From: Pseudomonadota bacterium
GTDB lineage: Bacteria; Pseudomonadota; Gammaproteobacteria; Burkholderiales; Burkholderiaceae_C
DNA length: 64,000 bases
Direction: 5' to 3'
Assembly (NCBI GenBank): GCA_031119395.1
Contig: JAVHYA010000001.1
Location: 1-64,000 of the forward strand
In this document: positions 18,809-28,197 of the stretch, one piece after another
Layout of the letters: each line of letters opens with the position of its first letter
Position numbering within the stretch: the stretch's first letter is position 1
Position numbers and translations under genes: made by a program
Notes under the pieces: generated by a model
Databases searched by the model: none
Seen by the model: the letters and a program-made list of their open reading frames with translations, nothing else
What the model was told of the DNA's origin: nothing

Positions 18809-20098
18809 TCATGTGGACGCCGCCTCCAACGCCTGGTCGAGGTCGGCGACCAGGTCGTCGATGTGCTCGATGCCGACCGACAGGCGCACCGTGTCTTCCG
18901 TGACGCCGGCCTTGGCAAGCTCTTCCGGCGAGAGCTGGCGGTGCGTGGTCGAGGCCGGGTGCGTGGCCAGCGAACGCACGTCGCCGATGTTCACCAGCCG
19001 CGTGAAGAGCTTCAGCGCGTCGAGGAACTGCGCGCCCCCTGCCCGGCCGCTGCCGATGCCGAAGGTGAGCACGCCGCTGGCCTTGCCGCCCAGGTACTTC
19101 TGCGCCAGCGCATGGTCGGGGTGGTCCTCCAGCGCGGCGTAGTTGACCCACTTCACGGCCGGGTGCCGCTGGAGGTGGCGCGCCACGGCCAGCGCGTTGT
19201 CGCTGATGCGGTCCACGCGCAGGGCCAGGGTCTCGATGCCCTGCAGGATCTGGAAGGCATTGAAGGGCGAGATCGCCGCGCCGGTGTTGCGCAGCGGCAC
19301 GACGCGCGCGCGGCCGATGTAGGCGGCCGGGCCCAGCGCCTCGGTGTAGACCACGCCGTGGTAGCTCACGTCGGGTTCGTTCAGGCGCCTGAAGCGTTCC
19401 TTGTGCTGCGCCCAGGGGAACTTGCCCGAGTCCACGATGGCCCCGCCGATGCTGGTGCCGTGGCCGCCGAGGTACTTGGTGAGCGAGTGCACCACGATGT
19501 CGGCGCCGTGCTCGATGGGCCGGCTGAGGTACGGCGACGGCACCGTGTTGTCGACGATCAGCGGCACGCCGTGCTTGTGCGCCACGGCCGCCACCGCGGC
19601 GATGTCGGTGACGTTGCCGGCCGGATTGCCCAGCGACTCCACGAAGATCGCCTTGGTCTTCGCGTCGATCAGCGCTTCGAAGCTGGCCGGGTCGCGGTGG
19701 TCGGCGAAGCGCGTGGTGATGCCGAACTGCGGCAGCGTGTGCGCGAACAGGTTGTAGGTGCCGCCGTAGAGCGCCGTGCTGCTGACGATGTTGTCGCCCG
19801 CCTCGGCGATGGTCTGGATGGCGTAGGTCACCGCCGCCTGGCCGGAGGCCAGCGCCAGCGCGGCGATGCCGCCTTCCAGCGCCGCGACGCGCTGTTCCAG
19901 CACGTCCTGCGTCGGGTTGTTGATGCGGGTGTAGATGTTGCCCGGCACCTTGAGGTCGAACAGGTCGGCGCCGTGCTGCGCCGAGTCGAAGGCGTAGGCC
20001 ACCGTCTGGTAGATGGGCGGCGCCACGGCGCGCGTGGTCGGGTCGGGGCTGTAGCCGGCGTGCACCGACAGGGTCTCGAATTTCCAGTCCTTGGACAT
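18809..20098 (-). CDS. metY: O-acetylhomoserine aminocarboxypropyltransferase (homocysteine synthase)
   Basis: 429 residues of the Cys/Met-metabolism PLP family. The cofactor lysine is Lys208 in HSLTKYLGGHGTSIGG; the opening FETLSVHAGYSPDPTTRAVA and SRP-like blocks and the long insertion-bearing C-terminus (about 430 residues against 380-400 for cystathionine enzymes) fit MetY, which joins sulfide to O-acetylhomoserine to make homocysteine. It sits 31 bases after ssuB in the ssu operon, so sulfite from sulfonates, once reduced to sulfide, could be fixed by it. O-succinylhomoserine sulfhydrylase (MetZ) is the alternative. Confidence 0.88.
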   Translation of the reverse strand: MSKDWKFETLSVHAGYSPDPTTRAVAPPIYQTVAYAFDSAQHGADLFDLKVPGNIYTRINNPTQDVLEQRVAALEGGIAALALASGQAAVTYAIQTIAEAGDNIVSSTALYGGTYNLFAHTLPQFGITTRFADHRDPASFEALIDAKTKAIFVESLGNPAGNVTDIAAVAAVAHKHGVPLIVDNTVPSPYLSRPIEHGADIVVHSLTKYLGGHGTSIGGAIVDSGKFPWAQHKERFRRLNEPDVSYHGVVYTEALGPAAYIGRARVVPLRNTGAAISPFNAFQILQGIETLALRVDRISDNALAVARHLQRHPAVKWVNYAALEDHPDHALAQKYLGGKASGVLTFGIGSGRAGGAQFLDALKLFTRLVNIGDVRSLATHPASTTHRQLSPEELAKAGVTEDTVRLSVGIEHIDDLVADLDQALEAAST

Positions 20099-20129
20099 GC
20101 GGCTTCCTTTCAGGGCTTGGGCAACACGC

Positions 20130-21068
20130 TCACACCGCCCAGCGCAGCGTGTGCGCGGGCGAGTCGGGCCAGTGCGAATCGTTGGCGGGTTCGGTCTCGT
20201 CGGCCGCGGGCTTCTGCAGCACCCGGTCGAGGATGCGCTTCTCGATGGCCGCGAAAGCCGCGTCGCCCTGCGAGCGCGGGCGGGCGAGCGCGATGCGCTC
20301 GTCCAGCGCGATGCGGCCGTCCTCGATCAGGATCACGCGGTCGGCCAGGGCCACGGCCTCCTGCACGTCGTGCGTGACCAGCAGCGCGGTGAAGCGGTGC
20401 TGCTGCCACAGCCCCTCGATCAGGCGGTGCATCTCGATGCGCGTCAGCGCGTCCAGCGCACCCAGGGGCTCGTCGAGCAGCAGCAGCCGCGGGTGGTGCA
20501 CGAGTGCGCGTGCCAGGGCCACGCGCTGGCGCTGGCCGCCCGACAGGCGCGCCGGCCATTCGTTCTCGCGGTCGGCCAGGCCGACCTGTGCCAGCACCTC
20601 GCGCCCGCGCGCCCTCGCCTCGGGCGGCAGGCCCAGCGTGACGTTGTCGAGCACGCGCTTCCAGGGCAGCAGGCGCGCCTCCTGGAACATGATGCGCGTG
20701 TCGTCGTGCAGGCCGTTGACCGGCTTGCCGTCGGTGACGAGCTGGCCGCCGCTGGCGGGCTCCAGGCCGGCGATCAGGCGCAGCAGCGTGCTCTTGCCGC
20801 AGCCGCTGCGCCCGACGATGGCGATGAACTCGCCCGGCTCGATGGCCAGCTGCGTGTCGCGCAGCACCTCGCGTTCGCCGTAGCGCTTGACGAGGTGGCG
20901 GGCCTCCAGCTTCACGCCGCCGGGCTGCGGCAGCCCGGTCGGGCCGGACCGGAGGGGGGATTCGATGACAGCGCTCATGGTGTGCGGGCTCCGTGCGGCC
21001 TCCCGGTCCCAGGCCGAGTACTCGGTCAAGAGCGACAGGGCACGCAGGTGGCGGGTGGCGGGTTTCAT
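20130..21068 (-). CDS. ssuB: Aliphatic sulfonate ABC transporter ATPase
   Basis: 312 residues from the ATG at 21068, five bases after the ssuA stop; an alternative ATG at 20978 (MSAVIESPL) gives 282 residues and has GGAG 12 bases upstream, and could be the true start. Walker A is GRSGCGKST, the signature [16 protein letters not shown], Walker [13 protein letters not shown], and the switch His is in [15 protein letters not shown]. The [15 protein letters not shown]-loop region is typical of SsuB/TauB/nitrate-type ATPases. It powers the SsuC permease encoded upstream. Confidence 0.9.
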   Translation of the reverse strand: MKPATRHLRALSLLTEYSAWDREAARSPHTMSAVIESPLRSGPTGLPQPGGVKLEARHLVKRYGEREVLRDTQLAIEPGEFIAIVGRSGCGKSTLLRLIAGLEPASGGQLVTDGKPVNGLHDDTRIMFQEARLLPWKRVLDNVTLGLPPEARARGREVLAQVGLADRENEWPARLSGGQRQRVALARALVHHPRLLLLDEPLGALDALTRIEMHRLIEGLWQQHRFTALLVTHDVQEAVALADRVILIEDGRIALDERIALARPRSQGDAAFAAIEKRILDRVLQKPAADETEPANDSHWPDSPAHTLRWAV

Positions 21069-21073
21069 GGCGA

Positions 21074-22039
21074 TCAGGCCGATGGCTTGAACAGGTCGAT
21101 GTCGAGCGCGTCCACCTTCTTCGGCAACAGCTTCTCGGCGAAGAAGGCATCGGCGATGCGCTGCTGCTCGCCGATCACCTCGCGGGTGGCGGGACGCACG
21201 GCGTAGCTGCGGCGGGCGTTGGCCTGCTCGACGATGGCTGCATCCAGGCCCCAGAAGGGCGCGAGCAGCGCGGCCGCGTCACGCGGGTTCTGCTTGACCC
21301 AGCGGCCCGTCTTCTCGAGCTCGGCGTACAGCACGCCCAGCACCTGCGGCTGCAGCCGCGCGAAACGGGTGCTCGCGAGGTAGTAGCGCTGGTAGGACGC
21401 GGGCCCGGTGCCGTCGGCCAGCACGCGGGCGCCCGACTGGCGCTCGGCGGCCGACAGGAAGGGGTCCCACACCACCCAGGCGTCGATGGCCCCGCGCTCG
21501 AAGGCGGCCCGGCCGTCGGCCGGCGTGAGGTAGGCCGGCTCGATGTCCTTGAAGGACAGGCCGGCCTTCTCCAGCGCGGCCAGCAGCAGGTAGTGCACGC
21601 CGGCGGCCTTGGCGAAGCCCACCTTGCGGCCCTTGAGGTCGGCCAGCGTCTTCAGCGGCGAGTCGGCCTTGACCAGGATGGCCTGCGCCGTGGGCGACGG
21701 CGCCTCCTGCGCGACGAAGGTCAGCGTGGCGCCCGCGGCCTGGGCGAACACCGGCACCGTGTCGGCCACGTCGGCGCTGACGTCCACGTTGTCGAGGTTG
21801 AGCGCCTCCAGCAGCGGCAGGCCGCTGGTGAACTCGTGCCAGCTCGGTTTGACGCCCAGCGGCGCGAACTGCTTCTCGAGCGTGCCCTGGATCTTGAGCA
21901 CGGCGATCAGCGTCGAGGACTTCTGGTAGCCGATGCGCACCGTCTGCGCGGCGGCGCCCTGCCCCCAGGCGGCCGTTGCGGCCAGCGCCGCGGCCATGCC
22001 GAGCGCCTCGCGGCGGGTGGGTCGAAGCATGTTCTTCAT
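21074..22039 (-). CDS. ssuA: Aliphatic sulfonate-binding protein (copy next to ssuC)
   Basis: 321 residues with a signal peptide containing twin arginines ([20 protein letters not shown]), so Tat export is possible, and the SsuA pattern [16 protein letters not shown] at the mature start, [20 protein letters not shown] and the ending [19 protein letters not shown]. It captures sulfonates in the periplasm for SsuBC. It is one of three ssuA-type genes in the operon and the most divergent in the ligand-facing segment ([20 protein letters not shown] instead of DVGEAPPIFAQAAG). Confidence 0.88.
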   Translation of the reverse strand: MKNMLRPTRREALGMAAALAATAAWGQGAAAQTVRIGYQKSSTLIAVLKIQGTLEKQFAPLGVKPSWHEFTSGLPLLEALNLDNVDVSADVADTVPVFAQAAGATLTFVAQEAPSPTAQAILVKADSPLKTLADLKGRKVGFAKAAGVHYLLLAALEKAGLSFKDIEPAYLTPADGRAAFERGAIDAWVVWDPFLSAAERQSGARVLADGTGPASYQRYYLASTRFARLQPQVLGVLYAELEKTGRWVKQNPRDAAALLAPFWGLDAAIVEQANARRSYAVRPATREVIGEQQRIADAFFAEKLLPKKVDALDIDLFKPSA

Positions 22040-22049
22040 CGCCGTGCCC

Positions 22050-22880
22050 TCACTTCGCCTGGTAGCCCGGATGCCAGCGCAGCCACCCGTGTTCCAGCGC
22101 GCGTGCGAACACGTCGGCCAGCTTGCCCAGCAGCGCGTACAGGAGGATGCCGACCAGCACCACGTCGGTCTGCAGGAACTCGCGGGCGTTCATCGTCAGG
22201 TAGCCGATGCCGGCCTGCGCCGAGATGGTCTCGGCCACGATCAGGATCACCCACATCAGCCCGAGCGAGAAGCGCAGGCCCACCAGGATGGAAGACAGCG
22301 CGCCGGGCAGGATCACGTCGCGATACAGCTGCCAGCGCGTGAGGCCGTAGGTGCGCCCCATCTCGATGAGCTGCGGGTCGACGTTGCGGATGCCGTGGAA
22401 GGTGTTGAGGTAGATCGGGAAGAACACCGACACGCTGATGAGGAAGAGCTTGGCCGTCTCGTCGATGCCGAACCACAGGATCACCAGCGGGATGAGCGCC
22501 AGCGCCGGGATGTTGCGCACCATCTGGATGGTGGAATCGAGCAGCGTCTCGAAGAACTTCACCGAGCCGGTGAGCAGCCCCAGCGCCAGGCCGGCGCCGC
22601 CGCCGATGGCCAGGCCCAGCAGCGCACGGCCGGCACTCACCTTGACGTGCGTCCACAGCTCGCCCGACACGGTGAGCGACCACGCGGCCTTGACCACGTC
22701 GACGGGCGCCGGGAGCACGCGGGTGGACAGCCAGCCGAGCGACGAGGCGATCTGCCACGCGACGATGAGCCCGATGGGCACGAGCCAGGGGACGAGGCGG
22801 TGGGCGACCTGGGCCGCAAAGGCCTTGGCGCCGCCGAGCGAAGGGGTGCTCAGGGGCACGGGTTGGACTTGTTCGGTCAT
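22050..22880 (-). CDS. ssuC: Aliphatic sulfonate ABC transporter permease
   Basis: 276 residues with about six membrane helices and the ATPase-contact (EAA) loop IEMGRTYGLTRWQLYRDVIL followed by PGALSSILVGLR. VRNIPALALIPLVILWFGI is characteristic of the SsuC/TauC/NrtB permeases. It lies 12 bases after ssuD and 10 before the ssuA stop-proximal gene, as in other ssuDC arrangements. It forms the membrane channel with SsuB. Confidence 0.92.
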   Translation of the reverse strand: MTEQVQPVPLSTPSLGGAKAFAAQVAHRLVPWLVPIGLIVAWQIASSLGWLSTRVLPAPVDVVKAAWSLTVSGELWTHVKVSAGRALLGLAIGGGAGLALGLLTGSVKFFETLLDSTIQMVRNIPALALIPLVILWFGIDETAKLFLISVSVFFPIYLNTFHGIRNVDPQLIEMGRTYGLTRWQLYRDVILPGALSSILVGLRFSLGLMWVILIVAETISAQAGIGYLTMNAREFLQTDVVLVGILLYALLGKLADVFARALEHGWLRWHPGYQAK

Positions 22881-22892
22881 GGTGTTGCGGTT

Positions 22893-24071
22893 TCAGCTCT
22901 GGGCGCGCAGGCGCGACGGCGCGTCGACGTTGGCGACGACTTCGCCGAAGGGGCCGGTGAGCGAACCCCCGACCGTGGCCCCCAGGCGCTGCTGCACGCG
23001 CCGCGGCAGGAGCGGGAACACCAGCTCGGCGAAGCGGTAGGCTTCCTCCAGGTGCGGGTAGCCCGAGAGGATGAAGGCGTCGATGCCCAGCGCGGCGTAT
23101 TCCTCGATGCGGGCCGCGACCTGCTCGGGGCTGCCGACCAGGGCCGTGCCGGCGCCGCCGCGCACCAGGCCCACGCCGGCCCACAGGTTCGGGCTGATCT
23201 CCAGCGCCTCGCGGCTGCGGTTGGCGCCGCCGCGATGCAGGGCGGCCATGCGGCGCTGCCCCTCCGAGTCCATGTTGGCGAAGGCCGCCTGCGCGCGGAT
23301 CACCGTGGCGTCGTCGACGCGGCTGATGAGCGAGTCGGCGGCCTGCCAGGCCTCCTGCTCGGTCTCGCGCACGATCACGTGCAGCCGGATGCCGAACTCC
23401 ACGCGCCGGCCCTTGCCCTGCGCCCTCGCCCGCACGTCGGCGATCTTCTTGGCCACCTCGTCGGGCGTCTCGCCCCAGGTCAGGTAGCGGTCGACCTGCT
23501 CGGCCGCGAGATCGTGCGCGGCTTCGGACGAGCCGCCGAACCACACCGGCGGGTGCGGCTTCTGCACCGGCGGGAAGAGCAGCTTCGCACCCTTGACCTG
23601 CAGGTGCCGGCCGTCGTAGTCGAAGGTCTGGCCCTCGTGGCTGCGCGCGATGATCTCGCGCCAGATGCGGATGAACTCGGCGGACTGCTCGTAGCGCGCC
23701 GCATGGTCGAGGAACACGCCGTCGCCCTCCAGCTCCGCGCGGTCGCCGCCGGTGACGAGGTTGACCAGCAGCCGCCCGCCCGACAGCCGGTCGAAGCTCG
23801 CGGCCATGCGTGCGGCCAGCGCCGGCTGGTGCAGGCCGGGCCGCACCGCGACCAGGAACTTCAGCCGCTTCGTCGCACCGATCAGGCTGGACGCGACGAC
23901 CCACGGGTCTTCGCAGGAGCGGCCGGTGGGAATCAGCACGCCCTCGTAGCCGAGGGTGTCGGCCGCGCCCGCCACCTGCTGCAGGTAGGCCAGGTCGACC
24001 GGGCGTGCGCCGTCGGTGCTGCCGAGGTAGCGGCTGTCGCCGTGGGTGGGGAGGAACCAGAAGATCTGCAT
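22893..24071 (-). CDS. ssuD: FMNH2-dependent alkanesulfonate monooxygenase
   Basis: 392 residues, matching SsuD (about 380). The family opening [57 protein letters not shown] and the TIM-barrel luciferase-type pattern are all present. It uses FMNH2 from SsuE and oxygen to split alkanesulfonates into aldehyde and sulfite in the cytoplasm. The start is the ATG at 24071; the frame stays open upstream but only unrelated sequence appears. It follows a small ORF by 19 bases and precedes ssuC by 12. Confidence 0.95.
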   Translation of the reverse strand: MQIFWFLPTHGDSRYLGSTDGARPVDLAYLQQVAGAADTLGYEGVLIPTGRSCEDPWVVASSLIGATKRLKFLVAVRPGLHQPALAARMAASFDRLSGGRLLVNLVTGGDRAELEGDGVFLDHAARYEQSAEFIRIWREIIARSHEGQTFDYDGRHLQVKGAKLLFPPVQKPHPPVWFGGSSEAAHDLAAEQVDRYLTWGETPDEVAKKIADVRARAQGKGRRVEFGIRLHVIVRETEQEAWQAADSLISRVDDATVIRAQAAFANMDSEGQRRMAALHRGGANRSREALEISPNLWAGVGLVRGGAGTALVGSPEQVAARIEEYAALGIDAFILSGYPHLEEAYRFAELVFPLLPRRVQQRLGATVGGSLTGPFGEVVANVDAPSRLRAQS

Positions 24072-24090
24072 GGGGACAAGTCCTTTGCGC

Positions 24091-24303
24091 TTACCAGGAA
24101 TGCGCCAGAAAACGCGTGGGGGATGCGACGACGCCCGCCGCGCCGAGCCGGCGCAGCGCTCGCACCGGCACATGGCCGTGCGGTGCGCGCCGGGCCACGG
24201 CATGGGCCGAGGGCAGCTTGATGCCCCAGGCGACCACGGTGACGCCCAGCACGCGCAGCGCCTGCTGGGCGGGCGAGGACGGAACGATGAAACGGGAGCT
24301 CAT
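24091..24303 (-). CDS. Small hypothetical protein inside the ssu operon
   Basis: 70 residues filling the gap between an ssuA copy and ssuD. It starts 12 bases after the ssuA stop with a plausible GAGG site ten bases upstream, and stops 19 bases before ssuD. Residues 14-32 ([19 protein letters not shown]) are hydrophobic enough for one membrane helix or a signal anchor; the rest is basic and His/Arg-rich. I recognise no family. The neat fit between two operon genes argues that it is translated, but a chance frame in GC-rich DNA is possible. Confidence 0.5.
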   Translation of the reverse strand: MSSRFIVPSSPAQQALRVLGVTVVAWGIKLPSAHAVARRAPHGHVPVRALRRLGAAGVVASPTRFLAHSW

Positions 24304-24315
24304 GCCGCGAATTCC

Positions 24316-25281
24316 TCAGGCCAGGCCTGGGGCTGCCGCCTCGAGCACGCTGATGCGCCGGGGGATCAGCTTGAGATCGAAGAAGGTGTCCGCGATCTGC
24401 TGCTGCTCGCCCAGGATCGCCCTGGTGATCGGGCCGGTGCCGAACTGCGAGCGCCCGATCGCCGCGTCGACCACCGGCCTGGGCAGGCCCCAGATCTGCG
24501 CCAGCTCGCCGGCGAGTTCGCCGCGGTGGTCCTTGCCCCACTGGTCGACCTTGTCGAGCTCCTCGATCAGCACCTTGATCACGTCGGCGTTCTTCGCTGC
24601 ATAGTCGAGCGACGAGAAGTAGTAGGCGCGGTTGCCCACCACGCCCGTGGCGTCGGCCAGCACCCTGGCGTCGAGCGACTTCTCGGCCGCGGCGAGGAAG
24701 GGATCCCAGATGACCCAGGCGTCGATCGACCCTTTCTCGAAGGCGGCGCGCGCGTCGGCCGGCGGCAGGAACACGGCGTTCACGTCCGCGTACTGGAGCC
24801 CGTGCTTCTGCAGCAGCTTGACGAGGAAGTAATGGACGTTGCTGCCCTTGTTGAAGGCGACCTTCCTGCCCTTGAGGTCGGCCACGCTGCGGATGGCCGA
24901 GCCCTTGGGCACCAGCACGGCTTCGGACTGCGGGCGCGGCACCGTCGCGGCCACGTAGGCCAGCGGCGCGCCGGCGGCCTGCGCGAAGATGGGCGGCGCC
25001 TCGCCGACGTCGCCGAAGTCGATCGAACCGACATTCAGCGCTTCCAGCTGCACCGGGCCGGCGGTGAATTCGGTCCACTTGACCGACACCTTCAGCGGCG
25101 CGAGGCGCTGCTCGAGCGTGCCGCGGCCCTTGAGCAGGCTGAGGTAGCCCTTCTGGTGGCCGATGCGCAACTCGCGGGCTGCGCCCTGCGCGAAGGCCGG
25201 GGCGCCGGCCACGGCGGGCAGTGCGAATGCGGCGGCCCCCTTGAGCAGGCCGCGGCGGGACAGGGATGCGTGCAGGGTCAT
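24316..25281 (-). CDS. ssuA: Aliphatic sulfonate-binding protein, second copy
   Basis: 321 residues with a Tat-like signal (LSRRGLLKGAAAFALPAVAG) and mature start RELRIGHQKGYLSLLKGRG. It has the SsuA signatures WTEFTAGPVQLEALNVGSID, GEAPPIFAQAAGAPLAYVA, KVAFNKGSNVHYFLV and SIDAWVIWDPFLAAAE. It stands 24 bases after the third copy and just before the small ORF and ssuD. Differences among the three copies in the ligand region suggest different sulfonates, or one shared by SsuBC; no extra permease lies in the window. Confidence 0.88.
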   Translation of the reverse strand: MTLHASLSRRGLLKGAAAFALPAVAGAPAFAQGAARELRIGHQKGYLSLLKGRGTLEQRLAPLKVSVKWTEFTAGPVQLEALNVGSIDFGDVGEAPPIFAQAAGAPLAYVAATVPRPQSEAVLVPKGSAIRSVADLKGRKVAFNKGSNVHYFLVKLLQKHGLQYADVNAVFLPPADARAAFEKGSIDAWVIWDPFLAAAEKSLDARVLADATGVVGNRAYYFSSLDYAAKNADVIKVLIEELDKVDQWGKDHRGELAGELAQIWGLPRPVVDAAIGRSQFGTGPITRAILGEQQQIADTFFDLKLIPRRISVLEAAAPGLA

Positions 25282-25305
25282 GGCGATCTCCCGGTCGCTG
25301 TGCGC

Positions 25306-26328
25306 TCAGGGCTGGCCGAGCAACACGGCGTCGCTGACCTTGATGGGCTTCGGAATGAGCTTGAGCTCGTGGAAGGTGTCGGCGATCTTCTGCTGGTCGG
25401 CCGCCACCTCGCGGGTGATGGGCTTGACGTTGAACTCGTAGCGGCGCAGCGCGAGCTCCACCACGTCCACCGGCAGGCCCTGCAGCGGCGCGATCAGTTC
25501 GGCCGCCTGGCGCAGGTTCTTCTTGAGCCAGATGCCCTGCGTCACCGAGTCGTCGAAGAGCGCCTGGATGACCTTCGGGTTCTTCTGCGCGTAGCCGCGC
25601 TCGGCGAGGTAGTACTGGTAGTTGTTGACCACGCCGGGCGTGCCGTCGGCGAGCACGCGCGCGCCGGTCGCCTTCTCGGCGGCGGCCTGGAACGGGTCCC
25701 AGATGACCCACGCGTCCACGGCCTTGCTTTCGAAGGCCGCCCGGCCGTCGGCCGGCGCGAGGTACACGGGCTGGATGTCGCCGAGCTTCAGGCCCGCCTT
25801 CTCCAGCTGCTTGACGAGCAGGAAGTGCACGTTGCTGCCCTTGTTGAGCGCGACCTTCTTCCCCTTGAGGTCGGCCACCGAGCGGATCGGCGAGTCCTTG
25901 GCGACCAGGATCGCCTCGGCGCGCGGTGCGGCCGGGTCGAAGCCGATGTAGACGAACCTGGCGCCCGCGGCCTGGGCGAAGATCGGCGGCGCCTCGCCCA
26001 CGTAGCCGACGTCCACGGCGCCGACGTTCAGGCCCTCGAGCAGCTGCGGCCCGGCCGGGAACTCGACCCATTTCACGCCCACGCCCAGCGGTGCAAGCTG
26101 TTTCTCCAGGGTGCCCTGCGCCTTCTGCAGCACGAAGAGGCTGGCCGACTTCTGGTAGCCGATGCGCAGCTCCCTGGCGGCCTGCGCATGCGCCGAGGTG
26201 GCGACGAGGAAGGAGCTGACGAGCGCGATGGCCGCGACCAGCACCACGGCAACGAGGAAATCGATGAAGACCTGCACGCGCGATCGCGGCCGGGCGGCAG
26301 GGAAATGGTCGGTGAGGATGGGAGGCAT
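25306..26328 (-). CDS. ssuA: Aliphatic sulfonate-binding protein, third copy, long N-terminus
   Basis: 340 residues. Unlike the other copies it begins with about 22 polar residues (MPPILTDHFPAARPRSRVQ) before a long hydrophobic segment FLVAVVLVAAIALVSSFLVA ending SAHAQ; this may be a long signal peptide or an uncleaved anchor. The mature part RELRIGYQKSASLFVLQKAQ, GEAPPIFAQAAGARFVYIG and AVDAWVIWDPFQAAAE is clear SsuA. The ATG at 26328 is used; a TTG 27 bases upstream in frame is less likely. It is 124 bases downstream of ssuE. Confidence 0.87.
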   Translation of the reverse strand: MPPILTDHFPAARPRSRVQVFIDFLVAVVLVAAIALVSSFLVATSAHAQAARELRIGYQKSASLFVLQKAQGTLEKQLAPLGVGVKWVEFPAGPQLLEGLNVGAVDVGYVGEAPPIFAQAAGARFVYIGFDPAAPRAEAILVAKDSPIRSVADLKGKKVALNKGSNVHFLLVKQLEKAGLKLGDIQPVYLAPADGRAAFESKAVDAWVIWDPFQAAAEKATGARVLADGTPGVVNNYQYYLAERGYAQKNPKVIQALFDDSVTQGIWLKKNLRQAAELIAPLQGLPVDVVELALRRYEFNVKPITREVAADQQKIADTFHELKLIPKPIKVSDAVLLGQP

Positions 26329-26348
26329 GGTGGTCCGGTGTGTTTCTT

Positions 26349-26388
26349 CGGGCAAAGCCCGGCCCGCACCGCGCGGCAGGCCGCGCGG
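26349..26388 (-). other. Two hairpins in the ssuE-ssuA gap
   Basis: In the 124-base gap between ssuE and the next ssuA are a five-pair stem CGGGC/GCCCG with a three-base loop (26349-26361) and an eight-pair dyad CCGCGCGG repeated around CAGG (26369-26388). Neither is followed by a U-run on the minus strand. They could set the ratio of SsuE to the downstream proteins by RNA stability or pausing; this is inference. Confidence 0.35.
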
Positions 26389-26452
26389 AAGGAATGTGCC
26401 AAGAGGTGGGGGGGGAAGCGGGAGGCGCGGGCAGCGGTGGGCCGCCCTCGCC

Positions 26453-27040
26453 TCAGACGCTACATCGCACCTGCGAGAAGTGCACCGGCTCGAAGGCGGC
26501 CGGGCGCGGGCCCAGCTTCAGACCCTCGGCCGCCAGCGTGTCGACGGCTTCGGCCAGCCGGTCGAACAGGTCGACCTGCAGCTGGTAGGCCCCTTCGGGC
26601 GTGAGCGTGACCTGCGCATCGCTCGCGTAGACGCCGGGCAGGATGTGGCGCGCGCCCAGCGCGTTGAGCACCGGCCGCAGCGCGTAGTCCAGCGCCAGCA
26701 TGTGGTGCGGGCTGCCGCCCGTGGCCAGCGGCAGCACGGCCTTGCCGCGCAGCGCGGTCTGCGGCAGCAGGTCGAGGAAGACCTTGAGCAGTCCGCTGTA
26801 GGCCGCCTTGTAGACCGGCGTGGCCACCACGATGGCCTGCGCCTTCGCGATGCGGTCGACGGCCAGCTGCACGCTGTGGTGGCTGGTGTCGGCCGCCAGC
26901 AGCGCCGCGGCCGGCAGATCGCGCACGGCCAGGGCGTCGGTGGCGACGCCGCGGCGCGCCAGCCGGTCGGCCACGGCGTCGAGCAAGGCGGTGGACCGCG
27001 ACGGCGAGGACGGGCTACCCGCCAGCAACAGCACAGACAT
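26453..27040 (-). CDS. ssuE: NAD(P)H-dependent FMN reductase
   Basis: 195 residues of the flavodoxin-like SsuE/MsuE family: the FMN loop LLLAGSPSSPSRSTALL at the N-terminus, IVVATPVYKAAYSGLLKVFLD and PLATGGSPHHMLALDYALRP. SsuE reduces FMN and passes it to the monooxygenase SsuD, whose gene is farther down the same strand. The ATG at 27040 is preceded by repeat copy 7. First ssu gene proper after the sulfate-binding-protein gene. Confidence 0.92.
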   Translation of the reverse strand: MSVLLLAGSPSSPSRSTALLDAVADRLARRGVATDALAVRDLPAAALLAADTSHHSVQLAVDRIAKAQAIVVATPVYKAAYSGLLKVFLDLLPQTALRGKAVLPLATGGSPHHMLALDYALRPVLNALGARHILPGVYASDAQVTLTPEGAYQLQVDLFDRLAEAVDTLAAEGLKLGPRPAAFEPVHFSQVRCSV

Positions 27041-27067
27041 CGGACGTTCTCGGGAAATTTTGAAGAC

Positions 27068-27123
27068 GAAATCGACTCGCAGCGCCCGCCAGACGGGCGC
27101 CACCAGCCATGAAATCCATCGCA
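27068..27123 (-). repeat. Dispersed stem-loop repeat, copy 7 (degenerate)
   Basis: Reverse-orientation copy. On the minus strand it reads TGCGATGGATTTCATGGCTG, then the dyad GCGCCCGTCTGGCGGGCG, then CTGCGAGTCGATTTC. The outer GCTAT/ATAGC pair is partly lost. It sits in the 113-base gap between the sulfate-binding-protein gene and ssuE. Confidence 0.65.
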
Positions 27124-27153
27124 GAGGCCGCTCGGGCCCCTGCATGCCGCGAC

Positions 27154-28197
27154 CTACTTCTGCTTGTTGGTGTAGATCTGGTCGAAGCTGCCGCCGTCGG
27201 CGAAGTGCGCCTTGTCGGCCTGCGTCCAGCCGCCGAAGGCCTCGTCGATGGTGAAGAGTGCCAGCTTGGGGAACTGGTTGGCGTACTTCGCCTTGGCCTT
27301 GTCGGCCGTCGGGCGGTAGTAGTTGCGGCCGGCGATGTCCTGGCCCTCGTCGGTGTACCAGTACTTGAGGTACTCCTCGGCCACGGCGCGGGTGCCGTGC
27401 TTGTCGGCGACCTTGTCGACCACCGTCACGGCCGGCTCGGCCAGGATGGAGATCGAGGGCACGACGATCTCGAACTTGTCGGGACCGAACTCCTTGAGCG
27501 CGAGGAAGGCCTCGTTCTCCCACGCCAGCAGCACGTCGCCCACATTGCGCTGCACGAAGGTGATCGTGCTGCCGCGCGCGCCGGTGTCGAGCACCGGCAC
27601 GTTCTTGTACAGGTTGCCGACGAAGTCCTTGGCCTTGGCATCGCCGCCGTACTTGCGCTTGGCGAATTCCCACGCCGCCAGGTAGTTCCAGCGCGCGCCG
27701 CCCGAGGTCTTGGGGTTGGGGGTGATGACCTGCACGCCCGGCTTGACCAGGTCGTCCCAGTCCTTCAGGCCCTTGGGGTTGCCCTTCTTCACCAGGAACA
27801 CGATGGTCGAGGTGTAGGGCGAGCTGTTGTGCGGCAGGCGCTTCTGCCAGTCGGCCTTCACGAGGCCGCCGTGGCTCACCAGCGCGTCGGTGTCGCCGGC
27901 CAGCGCCAGCGTGGCGACGTCGGCTTCGAGGCCGTCGATGATCGAGCGCGCCTGCTTGCCCGAGCCGCCGTGCGACTGCTTGACCACCACGTCCTGGCCG
28001 GTCTTGCCCTTCCAGTACTTGGCGAAGGCCTTGTTGTAGTCGACGTACAGCTCGCGCGTCGGGTCGTAGGAGACATTGAGCAGATTGACGGTATTGCCCT
28101 GGACCTGCGCCACCGCCGGCAACGACGCCGTCAGGGTCAGGCCCGAGGCCGCGGCGGCCACCAGGGAAAGCTTGATAAAGTCGCGGCGGAGGTTCAT
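27154..28197 (-). CDS. sbp: Sulfate/thiosulfate-binding periplasmic protein
   Basis: 347 residues from the ATG at 28197 ([19 protein letters not shown], a signal peptide with twin arginines, cleavage after VAQ). [42 protein letters not shown] and [17 protein letters not shown] are the classic Sbp/CysP oxyanion-pocket blocks. It delivers sulfate or thiosulfate to a CysTWA importer, which is not in the window. Upstream ATGs at 28242 and 28218 are possible but would put unusual residues before the signal. First gene of the leftward sulfur operon. Confidence 0.93.
   Translation of the reverse strand: MNLRRDFIKLSLVAAAASGLTLTASLPAVAQVQGNTVNLLNVSYDPTRELYVDYNKAFAKYWKGKTGQDVVVKQSHGGSGKQARSIIDGLEADVATLALAGDTDALVSHGGLVKADWQKRLPHNSSPYTSTIVFLVKKGNPKGLKDWDDLVKPGVQVITPNPKTSGGARWNYLAAWEFAKRKYGGDAKAKDFVGNLYKNVPVLDTGARGSTITFVQRNVGDVLLAWENEAFLALKEFGPDKFEIVVPSISILAEPAVTVVDKVADKHGTRAVAEEYLKYWYTDEGQDIAGRNYYRPTADKAKAKYANQFPKLALFTIDEAFGGWTQADKAHFADGGSFDQIYTNKQK

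Noticed and set aside
22036-26071. Very long frames on both strands across the ssu operon
   Set aside because: They are out-of-frame images of ssuC, ssuD and the ssuA genes; their translations are low-complexity and His/Arg-rich without domains.
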